From positions 33,924-97,923 of the forward strand of contig JAJPIZ010000017.1 of NCBI GenBank assembly GCA_021324435.1: 64,000 nucleotides of DNA, read 5' to 3'. A program made the translations under genes and the position numbers. Every line of letters begins with the position of its first letter. The first letter of the stretch is position 1. Shown here piece after piece: positions 26,549-34,686 of this stretch. The notes beneath the pieces were generated by a model. That model was not told the DNA's origin. It saw only the letters and a list, made by a program, of their open reading frames with translations, and ran no database searches. The DNA is from Anaerolineae bacterium. GTDB lineage: Bacteria; Chloroflexota; Anaerolineae; Anaerolineales; Villigracilaceae.

Positions 26549-27598
26549 TCAAGTTTGGTGGTTGAAGATAACCTGGATTGCATCTTGCGGATTCTGATCG
26601 AGGAGTTGATAGGCATCACAGGCTTTTTCGAATGAGTAATGATGCGTGATCCATTTCTGCGGCTGGACGCGCTTCAGCGCCTCCCACGCGACTTCGAAGC
26701 GGCGCGACTTGTCCCAGCGCGCGCTCAACTCCGGCGCGATGGTGCTGACCTGCGATGAGATTAATTTGATGCGCGAACGATGGAACGCGCCGCCCAAATC
26801 AATCGGTGCGCGCTTCTCGCCGTACCACGAGCCGATCATGATGCGTCCGCTGAAGGCGGTGAGAGCCAGCGCATCGTTGAGGGCGTTGGGGTTGCCGCTC
26901 AATTCAAAGGCGAGGTCAAAGCCGCCGCGCTGAGGCAGTGATTCGATCTCGCGATGCGGCACAAGTTTTCGGCAATGACTCAGCGCAATGTCACAAAAGT
27001 CGGGAGCGTCCGAGTCGAGCGAAGCGGTCACGCCGATGGCAAGCGAGGCCTCGCGTCGAAGTGAATAGCAATCGGAGGTGACGAGAGTCTCAAGCGGAAA
27101 TTCTTGGAGCAAGGCCGTGACGAGCAGGCCGACAATACCCTGTCCCAAAACCAGAACGCGCTCACCTAAAATCGGCGCCGCATCCTGAACCAGATTGACC
27201 GCGGTTTCCATGTTGGGGAGGAAGCAGGCGGATTCGGGGGAAAGATCGAGGGGTAAAGGAATAAGGGAAGAGGGGAGGGAGGTAAAGTGGGAAGTGTGCG
27301 GTTGAAAAGAAAAGACAAGGCGGTCTCGCCATTCCCTGTTCACTGATTTTCCTATTTCCTTCACTTGCCCCACGCTGGCGTAACCGTATGGAGTTGGGTA
27401 TTGCAATCCACTGCTGATGGAATCGACGGCATCGGTTTCTTTTGGGAATTGTCCGCGGTAGATCAGCATCTCGGTCCCCGCGCTGATGGCGGAGCAGAGC
27501 GTCTCGACCAGAACATCCTCCGCGCCGAGGGCAGGCAGAGGCTCCTCGCGGAGTTCCACCTGGCGCGGCGCGGTGAAGTAAAGCGTTTTGCGATTCAC
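26549..27598 (-). CDS. Zinc-type medium-chain dehydrogenase/reductase
   Basis: 349 residues. The N-terminal GroES-like domain has ETLCSAISAGTEMLIYRG, keeping one zinc-type cysteine, and the dinucleotide-binding motif is VLGQGIVGLL. The pattern AISAGTE/FLPNMETAVN matches dehydrogenases that travel with PTPS-like and glycosyltransferase genes. A Ser/Pro-rich loop HTSHFTSLPSS is encoded by CT-rich repeat-like DNA, and SVNREW by a CAGTGAACAG word. Role in a pterin-like pathway is inferred from context. Confidence 0.82.
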   Translation of the reverse strand: MNRKTLYFTAPRQVELREEPLPALGAEDVLVETLCSAISAGTEMLIYRGQFPKETDAVDSISSGLQYPTPYGYASVGQVKEIGKSVNREWRDRLVFSFQPHTSHFTSLPSSLIPLPLDLSPESACFLPNMETAVNLVQDAAPILGERVLVLGQGIVGLLVTALLQEFPLETLVTSDCYSLRREASLAIGVTASLDSDAPDFCDIALSHCRKLVPHREIESLPQRGGFDLAFELSGNPNALNDALALTAFSGRIMIGSWYGEKRAPIDLGGAFHRSRIKLISSQVSTIAPELSARWDKSRRFEVAWEALKRVQPQKWITHHYSFEKACDAYQLLDQNPQDAIQVIFNHQT

Positions 27599-27613
27599 AA
27601 GTCTATTGTAATG

Positions 27614-27979
27614 CTAGGGCTTGTCGGACCACAGGAAGCCGAGCAGAATCACTTCGACGGTCTTGGCCGCGTAGCCTGTCATGCGATCCAGGTCGCTGAC
27701 TTCGGTGTGGTTGATAAAGCGGAGCAGGGTGATGAAGGCCCAGGCGACGATGGTCAGGATGACATAACCGAACAAGACGCGCCAAACCAGTTTGTGACGT
27801 CCCTGGAAAAACGGGATGGGCAGGAAGTACGCGCCGAGCAGACCGAGATAGCCAAGTCCGTTCAAAGTGAACAGGAGATCGGGCTTGATCTCGACGACAT
27901 AAAAAGCCGCGTAGAAGTGGAGGGCGGCGGTGGCGAGCAGGAGCAGGATGATCGCGAAGTGACGGGGTTTCAGTTGCAT
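27614..27979 (-). CDS. Small four-helix membrane protein, unknown function
   Basis: 121 residues from ATG at 27979 with AGGAGAG upstream. Four hydrophobic segments (around residues 8-25, 33-50, 65-85 and 98-115) with short charged loops. I do not recognise the family. It lies between GTP cyclohydrolase II and the Zn-dehydrogenase on the same strand, 15 bases from the latter. Confidence 0.7.
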   Translation of the reverse strand: MQLKPRHFAIILLLLATAALHFYAAFYVVEIKPDLLFTLNGLGYLGLLGAYFLPIPFFQGRHKLVWRVLFGYVILTIVAWAFITLLRFINHTEVSDLDRMTGYAAKTVEVILLGFLWSDKP

Positions 27980-28030
27980 GTCTCTCTCCTTTGATAAAAG
28001 CGACGGTCTGATTTTTAGCGAAGAAAAGAT

Positions 28031-28095
28031 TAAACACGAAGGATGCAAAGGACACGAAAAAAAACCTGCTGCACTTCGTGTCCTTTGTGTTTATG
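28031..28095. repeat. Inverted repeat (family E)
   Basis: AAACACGAAGGATGCAAAGG... and CTTCGTGTCCTTTGTGTTT form long arms with a short deletion in one of them; wording matches the element at 18.7 kb. It fills the gap between ribA and the small membrane protein. Confidence 0.65.
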
Positions 28096-28100
28096 AAATT

Positions 28101-28733
28101 TTACGCGTGATCTTCCGAGAACTGCAAACGTCCGCTGAGTTGCAGAAGGTGATTCATGCGCTTGACTTTCGTCCGCAGGTAGTTGAAGTTTTCGGGATGC
28201 GCGGGGATTTCAATCGGCACGCGCTGGTTGACGGCGATGCCGAGGCCGCGCAGTTCGGTGATCTTTTTCGGGTTGTTGGTGATCAATTTAACGGAACGGA
28301 TTCCCAGGTCCCGGAGGATGAGCGCCGCGACCGTGTAATCGCGTTCATCGGCCTGATGTCCCAATTCGAGATTCGCTTCGACTGTGTCGTAGCCTTCATC
28401 CTGCAAATTGTAAGCGCGCAGTTTGTCGAGCAGACCGATGCCGCGGCCTTCCTGACGAAGATACAACAGCGCGCCGCGTTTGGCGCGGGCGATCATGTGA
28501 AGCGATCGGTCGAGTTGCTGGCCGCAGTCACATCGCAGAGAGCCGAGCACATCACCGGTAAAACATTCAGAATGCACACGCACCAGCAAGTTCTCGCTGC
28601 CGTTGACGTCGCCCATCACAAAGGCGAGATGTTGTTTGTCATCGTGTTTGCCGGTGAACAGCATGAGTTGGAACGTGCCGTAATGCGTGGGGATGCGAGT
28701 GGTGACTTTACGTTGAATGGTCCAGTCTGTCAT
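28101..28733 (-). CDS. ribA: GTP cyclohydrolase II
   Basis: 210 residues from ATG at 28733; the in-frame extension further upstream runs into the flippase gene. The zinc site is complete (CFTGDVLGSLRCDCG), and RQEGRGIGLLDKLRAYNLQDEGYDTVEAN and LLTNNPKK-like LITNNPKKI follow. The tyrosine of RAYNLQ that corresponds to E. coli Tyr105 is kept, which favours normal GCH II chemistry (GTP to the 2,5-diaminopyrimidine used for riboflavin). It is a stand-alone enzyme, not fused to RibB. Confidence 0.92.
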   Translation of the reverse strand: MTDWTIQRKVTTRIPTHYGTFQLMLFTGKHDDKQHLAFVMGDVNGSENLLVRVHSECFTGDVLGSLRCDCGQQLDRSLHMIARAKRGALLYLRQEGRGIGLLDKLRAYNLQDEGYDTVEANLELGHQADERDYTVAALILRDLGIRSVKLITNNPKKITELRGLGIAVNQRVPIEIPAHPENFNYLRTKVKRMNHLLQLSGRLQFSEDHA

Positions 28734-28755
28734 GGCGTTTTCCAATCTCTGGTTG

Positions 28756-28804
28756 GTTGTAATAACACACGAACGTGAGCAAAGACACTGTGTTATACAA
28801 ACCA
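28756..28804. promoter_or_regulatory. Large inverted repeat in the ribA leader
   Basis: Arms GGTTGTAATAACACA (28756-28770) and TGTGTTATACAAACC (28790-28804) pair over nearly their whole length with a 19-base loop. It lies 23 bases upstream of the ribA start. It could be an operator, an attenuator or another dispersed palindrome; it lacks the conserved FMN-riboswitch core. Confidence 0.45.
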
Positions 28805-28831
28805 ATACGCCGCAGGCAAACGGATTGGATT

Positions 28832-29869
28832 TCAGTTTCGCCGCGCCGCGTTTCCGGCCAGCAAGACTCCGAGACCCCCAATCAAAATGTCGCGCCCGCG
28901 CATCAGCAGAACCACGCTGATCGCCGATGCCGGCAGGATGCCAAAGAATCCCAGCGCGAAAACCTGGCTGGCTTCCAGCGTCCCCAGCCCGCCGGGCAGA
29001 GGCACGAGGAACGACAGCCACCCCCACGCCCACGCGGAAACTGTGGACCAGAACGGCAAATGAATTTCGAGAAACGTGATCATCAAAAAATATTCGGCCA
29101 CCATGCCGAAGGCCGCCAGCAACGAGACGCCGATGGCAGACATCAACGCGCCGAAATGTCTACGGCAGAATGTGCCTGCCATCCATTCGGCGGCGCGGAT
29201 GAAGCGAACGACTTTCGCATCTTTTCGGATGAAGGGCAGGCGGCGCAAAATAACCGTGATCGGATATTTGCCGCGCATCATCAACAGGATGTGAACGAAC
29301 GGCCAGATCAACAGAATGACCAGCCCGATCAGACTCAGGAGAGGCGGGTTGCCGTTTCGCGAGAGAATCCCCGCTTGAAGCAAAGCCGTTAATCCAAAAG
29401 CCAGCAAAACAAAGTTGGCGAGGAACTCAAGCAGTTTGTCCATGATGACGGAGGCGGTGGCGCGCGTAAACGTCAGGCCATATTTTCTTTGCAGATACAA
29501 AACCTGAAGCGGCTCCCCGCCCACCTGCGGACCGAGCGTGAAGTAACTGACTCCGAACACGGAGACGCGCACGGGAATCAGTGAAAAGTATTTCACGTTT
29601 TTATTCTCGGCATGGACGATGAACCACCAGCGCGCGCTCGTGCAGAGATAAATCAGCGCGTTGAGGCCGAGGATCACAACGATCTGCCAGAGTTGAAGTT
29701 TCTTGAGCGCGGCCCAAATTTCAATCAGCGGCGCGTTGCGGAGGGCGAAATAAAGCAAAGTGAGAAGTAAAACGAAACCAGCAAAACGCAAAGCCTTATC
29801 CCTTATCCCTTTGGGTAAAGGGGAGAGGGGATAAGGGATAAAGGAATCTTGCTGATTCGAATCGCTCAT
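28832..29869 (-). CDS. Lysylphosphatidylglycerol synthase TM-region/UPF0104 flippase-like membrane protein
   Basis: 345 residues with about eight hydrophobic segments and family marks GGEPLQVLYLQRKYG, ATASVIMDKLLEF, and PLPGGLGTLEASQVFALG. Such proteins move or scan lipids and polyprenyl-linked compounds in the membrane. The start overlaps the PlsC stop as ATGA. Residues ~10-25 (FIPYPLSPLPKGIRDK) are encoded by a palindromic repeat, so the mature N-terminus before the first helix is probably repeat-derived. Confidence 0.82.
   Translation of the reverse strand: MSDSNQQDSFIPYPLSPLPKGIRDKALRFAGFVLLLTLLYFALRNAPLIEIWAALKKLQLWQIVVILGLNALIYLCTSARWWFIVHAENKNVKYFSLIPVRVSVFGVSYFTLGPQVGGEPLQVLYLQRKYGLTFTRATASVIMDKLLEFLANFVLLAFGLTALLQAGILSRNGNPPLLSLIGLVILLIWPFVHILLMMRGKYPITVILRRLPFIRKDAKVVRFIRAAEWMAGTFCRRHFGALMSAIGVSLLAAFGMVAEYFLMITFLEIHLPFWSTVSAWAWGWLSFLVPLPGGLGTLEASQVFALGFFGILPASAISVVLLMRGRDILIGGLGVLLAGNAARRN
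29795..29846. repeat. TTATCCC/GGGATAA palindromic repeat inside the flippase gene
   Basis: CCTTATCCCTTATCCCTTTG at the left and GGGGATAAGGGATAAAGG at the right form long inverted arms around a small internal AAAGGGGAGAGG loop. It is read through in frame near the 5' end of the gene. Confidence 0.65.
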
Positions 29870-30753
29870 AACGCAGATACCCCTTCACCCTCGGGCGGAT
29901 TCTCGATCAGCCGTTTCATCTCAACCAGCACGGCCTGATGAATGACCCGTGTATCCGTCGTGCCGAGGTCTTTGACGGTTATCGGCCTCCCGATCTGCAC
30001 GTTGACTGTCACCGGGCGAGTCTTCAGGACGAGATGCGAAAGAAGTTGAAGGGCGGAGGCGAACAGTTGCTGATCGTCATGTGTGCGGCGCAGGCGCGTG
30101 AGGGGATGATGCGCGGCCACGTTCCACGTTACGCCGCGCACACAGATCGGCAGAACAGCCGTTTCCGGGGCGAGGCGAATGAAGACCCCGACGCTGTCGG
30201 TCCAGTGTTGCAAGGCGTCCACCGCGCCGTCGTACATATCGGGGTCAGGTTCGGTATGGCCTGCGGGAAAAGTCAGCGCCGCGCCGCCCGCGCGTAAATG
30301 TCCGCTCACGCGGCGGACAAGAGAAACGCGCTCGCTTGAGTCGTCGGTGACGTAGAAGAGTTGGTCGCTGATGTTTGGAAGCGATTGCAGAAAAGGCCGA
30401 TCCAGCGCGATGATCTTCAAGTCATCGCGGCGGAGCGCGCAGAACAGCGCGAGCGTGTCGGTGAGGCCGGGGTGGTTGGCCAGAGCCAGAACGGGGCCGG
30501 CCGGTATTCGGTCCGCGCTAAAGACGCGTACGTCGCGAACGTAGAGTCGCTCGATGCGGCGCGAAGCCTCCGTGAGTCCGTTTGCGCCGATGGCCGCGTC
30601 GAAATCCAAAATTTGTTGAGCGAACAGGCGCGCAGGTCCGAGGAAGAGGCGGCGCAGAGGCCGCGCAAGCCGCGCATGATTTTTCCACCCAAAGGCATTG
30701 ACCAGATCATCGAGATTGATTTGGGTCAGCGCGTCGAGGGACGATGGCATCAT
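29866..30753 (-). CDS. 1-acyl-sn-glycerol-3-phosphate acyltransferase-like protein
   Basis: 295 residues from ATG at 30753; the longer frame merely reads through clpS in another frame. The acyltransferase signature NHPGLTD (H-x4-D) is at about residue 92, with FPAGHTEPDPD in the position of the substrate-binding FPEGT block and VLPICVRG after it. Probably acylates lysophosphatidic acid or a related lipid. It is coupled by ATGA overlaps on both sides, to clpS and to the flippase-like gene. Confidence 0.78.
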   Translation of the reverse strand: MMPSSLDALTQINLDDLVNAFGWKNHARLARPLRRLFLGPARLFAQQILDFDAAIGANGLTEASRRIERLYVRDVRVFSADRIPAGPVLALANHPGLTDTLALFCALRRDDLKIIALDRPFLQSLPNISDQLFYVTDDSSERVSLVRRVSGHLRAGGAALTFPAGHTEPDPDMYDGAVDALQHWTDSVGVFIRLAPETAVLPICVRGVTWNVAAHHPLTRLRRTHDDQQLFASALQLLSHLVLKTRPVTVNVQIGRPITVKDLGTTDTRVIHQAVLVEMKRLIENPPEGEGVSAL

Positions 30754-31061
30754 TCGGGTTCCATCGTGAATTGAAGCGGGTACCCTTTGAGCCGCGCTGC
30801 GAAATGCGCCTTGCCAATGCGGCGGCGCGCTTCGGGCTTTGGCAAAGTTTGCACATAAGCCGAGCCGTTGAGATGCGCGCTGTACATGATGTTCGAGGCG
30901 TTGGGTTCGGGAATGGAGAAGATGGTGCTCAAAATGTGAATGACGAAATTCATCGGCGTGATGTCGTCGTTGTGGATGATGACGCGGTAAGGCGGTTCCT
31001 CGCGGGTCTGCTCTTCTTCCTTTTCGATTTTTTCGGGGGTTGGATTCGCGCGGAGGGTCAT
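30750..31061 (-). CDS. clpS: ATP-dependent Clp protease adaptor ClpS
   Basis: About 103 residues from ATG at 31061. A charged, flexible N-terminus (PTPEKIEKEEEQTREEP) precedes the ClpS core: PYRVIIHNDDITPMNFVIHIL, with the Asn-Asp pair that binds N-degron amino groups. ClpS feeds N-end-rule substrates to ClpAP-type proteases. The stop overlaps the plsC start, an unexpected partner. Confidence 0.9.
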   Translation of the reverse strand: MTLRANPTPEKIEKEEEQTREEPPYRVIIHNDDITPMNFVIHILSTIFSIPEPNASNIMYSAHLNGSAYVQTLPKPEARRRIGKAHFAARLKGYPLQFTMEPE

Positions 31062-31075
31062 TGAGGGAATTATAG

Positions 31076-31150
31076 CCCCACCGACCCCCTCCGTCACTGC
31101 GTGCCACCTCCCCCAAATCCAAAGGATTTGGGGGAGGGTAGGGTGGGGGT
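31076..31150. repeat. GC-rich palindromic repeat (family C)
   Basis: Inner stem CCCCCAAATCC / GGATTTGGGGG with a 3-base loop and outer CCCCAC / GTGGGG-type arms. It lies between the aldo/keto reductase and clpS and could also terminate transcription. Confidence 0.7.
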
Positions 31151-31956
31151 CATAACTTCTTCATCTCCTCCTCGCTCAACACAATCTCCGCCGCGGCGAA
31201 GTTTTCCCGGATGTGAATCGGATCGAACGACATCGGGATGGTGATGACGCGCGGCTGATTGACCAGCCAGGCCAGCGCGATTTGATACGGTGTGGCATGA
31301 TGCGCCTCGGCCACGGACCGGAGAGCGGCGGAGGTTTTCAATCGGCCTTCATCAACGGGAGAGTAGGCCGTGACGAGGATGTCGTTTTGCTGACAATATT
31401 CGAGCACGCCGTTCTTCACGTACGAGCGGTCGCTGAGGCTGTATGGAATTTGATTGGTAAGAATCGGCGTTTCGCTGAGCGACTGCGCCTGCTTGAGCAA
31501 TTTGAGGTTGAAGTTGCTCACACCGAGATGCATGACCTTACCCTCTCGCACCAGTGTATTGAGGGCGCGGAAGGTCTCTGCGAGATTCATGCCGAGTTCG
31601 GGCCAGTGAATCAGATACAAGTCAATGTACTCCATGCCGAGGCGTTTGAGCGAGGCTTCGCAGGCGCGCAGGACTTGCTCGTATTTGAGATGCTCCGGTT
31701 TGACTTTGGTTGTGATGAAAAGCGACTGACGTTTTATCCCCGCTTCGCGCACAGCCTGCCCGATGAGCTCTTCCGAGTGGCCGTTGGCATACATCTCGGC
31801 GGTGTCGAAGTGAGTGTAGCCCACTTCGAGCGCGGTGCGTAACGCGGTCAGTGATTTGGAATCAAGCGAGCGATTGGGGAGTGAGTTGCCGCCGATGCGC
31901 CACGTCCCAAAGCCGATTTTTGGGAGGCGGAGATTATGCAGGGATTCGTATTTCAT
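31150..31956 (-). CDS. Aldo/keto reductase
   Basis: 268 residues from ATG at 31956; the upstream extension overlaps the antiporter gene. TIM-barrel AKR marks: GFGTWRIGG, catalytic Asp and Tyr in HFDTAEMYANG, lysine in ITTKVKPEH, histidine in LIHWP, and LGVSNFNLKLL. NADPH-dependent reduction of an aldehyde or ketone; substrate unknown. The stop lies at the edge of a palindromic repeat. Confidence 0.9.
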   Translation of the reverse strand: MKYESLHNLRLPKIGFGTWRIGGNSLPNRSLDSKSLTALRTALEVGYTHFDTAEMYANGHSEELIGQAVREAGIKRQSLFITTKVKPEHLKYEQVLRACEASLKRLGMEYIDLYLIHWPELGMNLAETFRALNTLVREGKVMHLGVSNFNLKLLKQAQSLSETPILTNQIPYSLSDRSYVKNGVLEYCQQNDILVTAYSPVDEGRLKTSAALRSVAEAHHATPYQIALAWLVNQPRVITIPMSFDPIHIRENFAAAEIVLSEEEMKKL

Positions 31957-31982
31957 ATGAGTACTTGGAGAGGAATCTAATC

Positions 31983-33146
31983 TTATCCTTCTTGCCGACT
32001 GATCCACCTGGTGAGAGGTTCTACATAGCGTGTCAGGAGAGGTCCAAGTATTGCAAGGAACAATACGTAGGCCGCGGCCAACGCACCCAGTTGCGACTCG
32101 AGTCCGACACCGACTCCCAGCCCCGCGATGACAATCGAGAATTCGCCGCGTGCGATCAGTGTCGCGCCGGCCCGTGCCGCTTCGGTCCGATTCAATTTCG
32201 CGCGGCGGGCAGACCACCAGCCGGTCAGGAATTTTGTCAGAGTGGTTATTAATCCCAGAATTACAGCCAGCAGGAGAACGGGCGGTAGCGAAGCGGGATC
32301 TACCTGCAACCCAAAGAAGAGGAAGAAAATCGCCGCGAACAGGTCGCGCAACGGGCTGACCAATTTATGCGTGCGGGCGGCGATAGGGCCTGAAAAGGCA
32401 ATTCCCACTAGAAATGCCCCGATAGCGGCAGAGACCTGCAATCGTTGAGCCAGCCCGGCGACCAAGAGGACGATGCCGAATATGGTGAATAGTATCACTT
32501 CATCTGATTGATGGGCGATCAAGAGGCTCAGTCTCTTCCCGAATCGCAAAGCGATGTAGAGTACAACACTGACAGTAATTAATGCAATCAGAATCGAAAT
32601 CAGGATGCTTGTGATTCCCTGCCCGATTAGTAGCACGGCAATTAATGGCAGATAGATCGCCATCGTCAGGTCTTCAATGACCAGGATCGAAATAACGAAT
32701 GGGGTTTCGCGATATTTCCCGTGACCGAACTCGGCCATCAACTTTGCAATCACACCGGACGATGAAATGTAGGTCACGCCGCCAAGCAGGATCGCAGCCA
32801 GCGGATTCCAGCCCAGCAAAAGGCCGAAGATCAGGCCGGGCGGAAAGTTGAGGACGAAATCCACAGCGCCCGCAGGGATTCCGGTTTTCAGGTTTTCGCT
32901 TAGCTCCTCTCCGGAGTGTTCAAGGCCGAGCATAAAGAGCAGGAGAATAACCCCGATCTCCGCGCCGATATGAACGAACTCCTCACTGAATCGAAGAGGC
33001 AGGATTCCCCCGTTCCCAAACGCCAATCCCGCCAGCAAGTAGAATGGAATCGCTGAGAGTTTCCAACTGTTGGCGAGGCGCGTGAGCACGGCCAGCCCAA
33101 CCACGGCGATTCCCAGCTCGATAAAGACGAAGGAGATATCCTCCAT
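31983..33146 (-). CDS. Cation:proton antiporter, Kef/CPA2 type, membrane domain only
   Basis: 387 residues with about 11-12 hydrophobic segments. Conserved CPA2 regions are GVILLLFMLGLEHSG, GGVTYISSSGVIAKLM, FVISILVIEDL, and LIARGEFSIVIAGLG. There is no C-terminal RCK/TrkA-N domain, so regulation by nucleotides is unlikely in this protein. It probably exchanges K+ or Na+ for protons. Confidence 0.88.
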   Translation of the reverse strand: MEDISFVFIELGIAVVGLAVLTRLANSWKLSAIPFYLLAGLAFGNGGILPLRFSEEFVHIGAEIGVILLLFMLGLEHSGEELSENLKTGIPAGAVDFVLNFPPGLIFGLLLGWNPLAAILLGGVTYISSSGVIAKLMAEFGHGKYRETPFVISILVIEDLTMAIYLPLIAVLLIGQGITSILISILIALITVSVVLYIALRFGKRLSLLIAHQSDEVILFTIFGIVLLVAGLAQRLQVSAAIGAFLVGIAFSGPIAARTHKLVSPLRDLFAAIFFLFFGLQVDPASLPPVLLLAVILGLITTLTKFLTGWWSARRAKLNRTEAARAGATLIARGEFSIVIAGLGVGVGLESQLGALAAAYVLFLAILGPLLTRYVEPLTRWISRQEG

Positions 33147-33151
33147 GTACC

Positions 33152-33157
33152 AATTTT
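33152..33157 (-). promoter_or_regulatory. -10 box (TAAAAT) for a probably leaderless antiporter mRNA
   Basis: On the minus strand TAAAAT is followed by 6 bases and then the ATG at 33146. No ribosome binding site is visible. Confidence 0.5.
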
Positions 33158-33160
33158 ACA

Positions 33161-33193
33161 ACAAGAAAAAGGCCCGCCTCTTTCGAGACGGGC
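33161..33193 (-). terminator. Rho-independent terminator after the 2-oxoacid oxidoreductase operon
   Basis: On the minus strand a 9-bp stem GCCCGTCTC / GAGGCGGGC (one wobble) with a 4-base loop is followed by CTTTTTCTT. Confidence 0.8.
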
Positions 33194-33247
33194 ACTGGTC
33201 ACTGATTACTGGTCACTGATCACTGGTTACTGATTACTGGTTACTGT
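33194..33247. repeat. CACTGATTACTGGTCACTG tandem-like repeat (family D)
   Basis: At least five overlapping copies of the (T/C)ACTG(A/G)T(T/C)ACTG word. It is the longest instance of the family and lies between the oxidoreductase stop and its terminator. Confidence 0.75.
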
Positions 33248-33790
33248 TCACTGTGCCTTCGCCGCTTCAAACCCTCGCTTCAGGGCCTCGTAATTTTTCG
33301 GAAGCAACTTCTTATGTCGTTCCGGCAGATGCGCTTCGAGCGCCTTCTCCACATCTTTCAAACTTAACTCAGGCAAAGCTGTCAGCAACGCGCCGACCGC
33401 CACCATGTTCAAGAGTCGCTTGTCGCCAATCTCCTCGGCGATCTCATTGCACGGCACAAAGATGACCTTGATATCGTCGCGCTTCGGGCCGCGGTCCACC
33501 ATGGACTTGTTCACGACCAGCGTCCCGCCTTTTTTCAGCAGGCCCTCGTATTTATCGAACGATGGCAGATTCAACGCGATCGCCAGCGGCGGATTCTTGA
33601 CCAGCGGCGAGCCGATCTCTTCATCTGCCAGCACGACGGTGCAATTGGCTGTCCCGCCTCGCATTTCGGGACCGTAGGACGGAATCCACGTTACTTCTTT
33701 TCCCGCGTCCATGGCCGCGTATGCCACAACCTGACCACCGAACAGCACGCCTTGTCCGCCAAACCCAGCGATGATAATTTCTTTTTGCAT
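33248..33790 (-). CDS. 2-oxoacid:ferredoxin oxidoreductase, gamma subunit
   Basis: 180 residues. IIAGFGGQGVLFGGQVVAYAAMDAGKEVTWIPSYGPEMRGG is summarised here by its key parts GFGGQG and PSYGPEMRGG, diagnostic of the gamma subunit that binds CoA. It completes the delta-alpha-beta-gamma set on the minus strand. The complex decarboxylates a 2-oxo acid to acyl-CoA and reduces ferredoxin. Confidence 0.92.
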   Translation of the reverse strand: MQKEIIIAGFGGQGVLFGGQVVAYAAMDAGKEVTWIPSYGPEMRGGTANCTVVLADEEIGSPLVKNPPLAIALNLPSFDKYEGLLKKGGTLVVNKSMVDRGPKRDDIKVIFVPCNEIAEEIGDKRLLNMVAVGALLTALPELSLKDVEKALEAHLPERHKKLLPKNYEALKRGFEAAKAQ

Positions 33791-33807
33791 AAGTCGCTTC
33801 GCTCCTG

Positions 33808-33862
33808 ATGGTTAATAGAGGATGGAGCATGATGCCCATGATCCATTAACCATGATCCATCT
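33808..33862. repeat. CCATGATCC-type repeat (family F)
   Basis: GGATGGAGCATGATGCCCAT, ATGATCCATTAACC and ATGATCC words between the gamma and beta genes; the related GACCATGGACCAT is found inside the glycosyltransferase gene at 25.44 kb. Confidence 0.5.
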
Positions 33863-34635
33863 TATACCTTCACCTGCGCCACACCCTGACTGACTTTGTA
33901 ATCACCCAGCGGGAAATACGAGACCATTTTGTCTTCGACAAATTTCAATGACTCGACCGGCGTCATGCCCCAGTTGGTGGGACACGTCGAAAGCAGTTCG
34001 ACCATCGAGAAACCCAGCCCGCGCACTTGAGTCTCGAACGCGGTGCGGATGGCCTTCTTGGCGAGTCGAATATTTTTCGGGTCGTGCAATGATCTTCGCA
34101 CAACATATCCCGCGCCATCCAGCGTTGCCAGCATCTCAGACATGCGAATCGGATAGCCTTGAGTCTCCACATCGCGACCGTTCGGCGAGGAAGTCGTCTT
34201 CATGCCGGGCAGAGTGGTCGGAGCCATTTGTCCGCCGGTCATGCCGTAATTGGCGTTGTTGATGAAGATCACAGTGATATTTTCCCCGCGCGCCGCGGCA
34301 TGGACGATCTCACCCATGCCAATCGAGGCGAGATCGCCGTCGCCCTGGTAGGTGAAGACTACACGGTCCGGTAAGACGCGTTTAATTCCGGTTGCCATGG
34401 CAGGCGCGCGTCCGTGCGGCGCTTCCACAAAGTCTGTATCGAAATAGTTATAGGCGAACACCGCGCATCCCACCGGCGCAACGCCGACAGTCTTTTCGAG
34501 CACGCCCATTTCTTCCAGCACTTCGGCAACCAAGCGGTGCGCGACTCCGTGCGTGCATCCGGGACAGTAATGCGTGGGCGTATCGGTAAAACCTTCAGGC
34601 CGTTCATAAACCAGATTATTTGCAGTTGCTACCAT
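33862..34635 (-). CDS. 2-oxoacid:ferredoxin oxidoreductase, beta subunit (TPP-binding)
   Basis: 257 residues. [15 protein letters not shown] at the N-terminus, [13 protein letters not shown], and the thiamine-pyrophosphate motif [12 protein letters not shown] followed by [16 protein letters not shown]. Matches beta subunits of VorABC/KorAB-type enzymes. Catalysis takes place here at the TPP centre. Confidence 0.92.
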   Translation of the reverse strand: MVATANNLVYERPEGFTDTPTHYCPGCTHGVAHRLVAEVLEEMGVLEKTVGVAPVGCAVFAYNYFDTDFVEAPHGRAPAMATGIKRVLPDRVVFTYQGDGDLASIGMGEIVHAAARGENITVIFINNANYGMTGGQMAPTTLPGMKTTSSPNGRDVETQGYPIRMSEMLATLDGAGYVVRRSLHDPKNIRLAKKAIRTAFETQVRGLGFSMVELLSTCPTNWGMTPVESLKFVEDKMVSYFPLGDYKVSQGVAQVKV

Positions 34636-34645
34636 AGTTCCTCTT

Positions 34646-34686
34646 TACACTCTCTCCCTTTTGGGAGAGGGGCAGGGGGTGAGGGC
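34646..34686. repeat. GC-rich palindromic repeat (family C)
   Basis: Stem CTCTCCC / GGGAGAG with TTTT loop and outer ACACTCTC / GGGGTGAGGG flank; sits exactly between the alpha and beta genes. Confidence 0.7.

Noticed and set aside
28740..28830. FMN riboswitch upstream of ribA
   Set aside because: The leader has a strong inverted repeat but not the conserved FMN-aptamer core segments.
28734..29033. 100-residue N-terminal extension of GTP cyclohydrolase II
   Set aside because: It overlaps the flippase-like gene in another frame; the enzyme core starts just after ATG 28733.
29866..31122. 418-codon frame covering plsC and the region upstream
   Set aside because: The first ~120 codons lie over clpS in another frame and show no protein-like pattern; the acyltransferase begins at 30753 with an ATGA overlap.
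33194..33247. CRISPR-like short repeat array
   Set aside because: The repeated words are short, overlapping and lack unique spacers; no cas gene is near. It is a low-complexity dispersed repeat.
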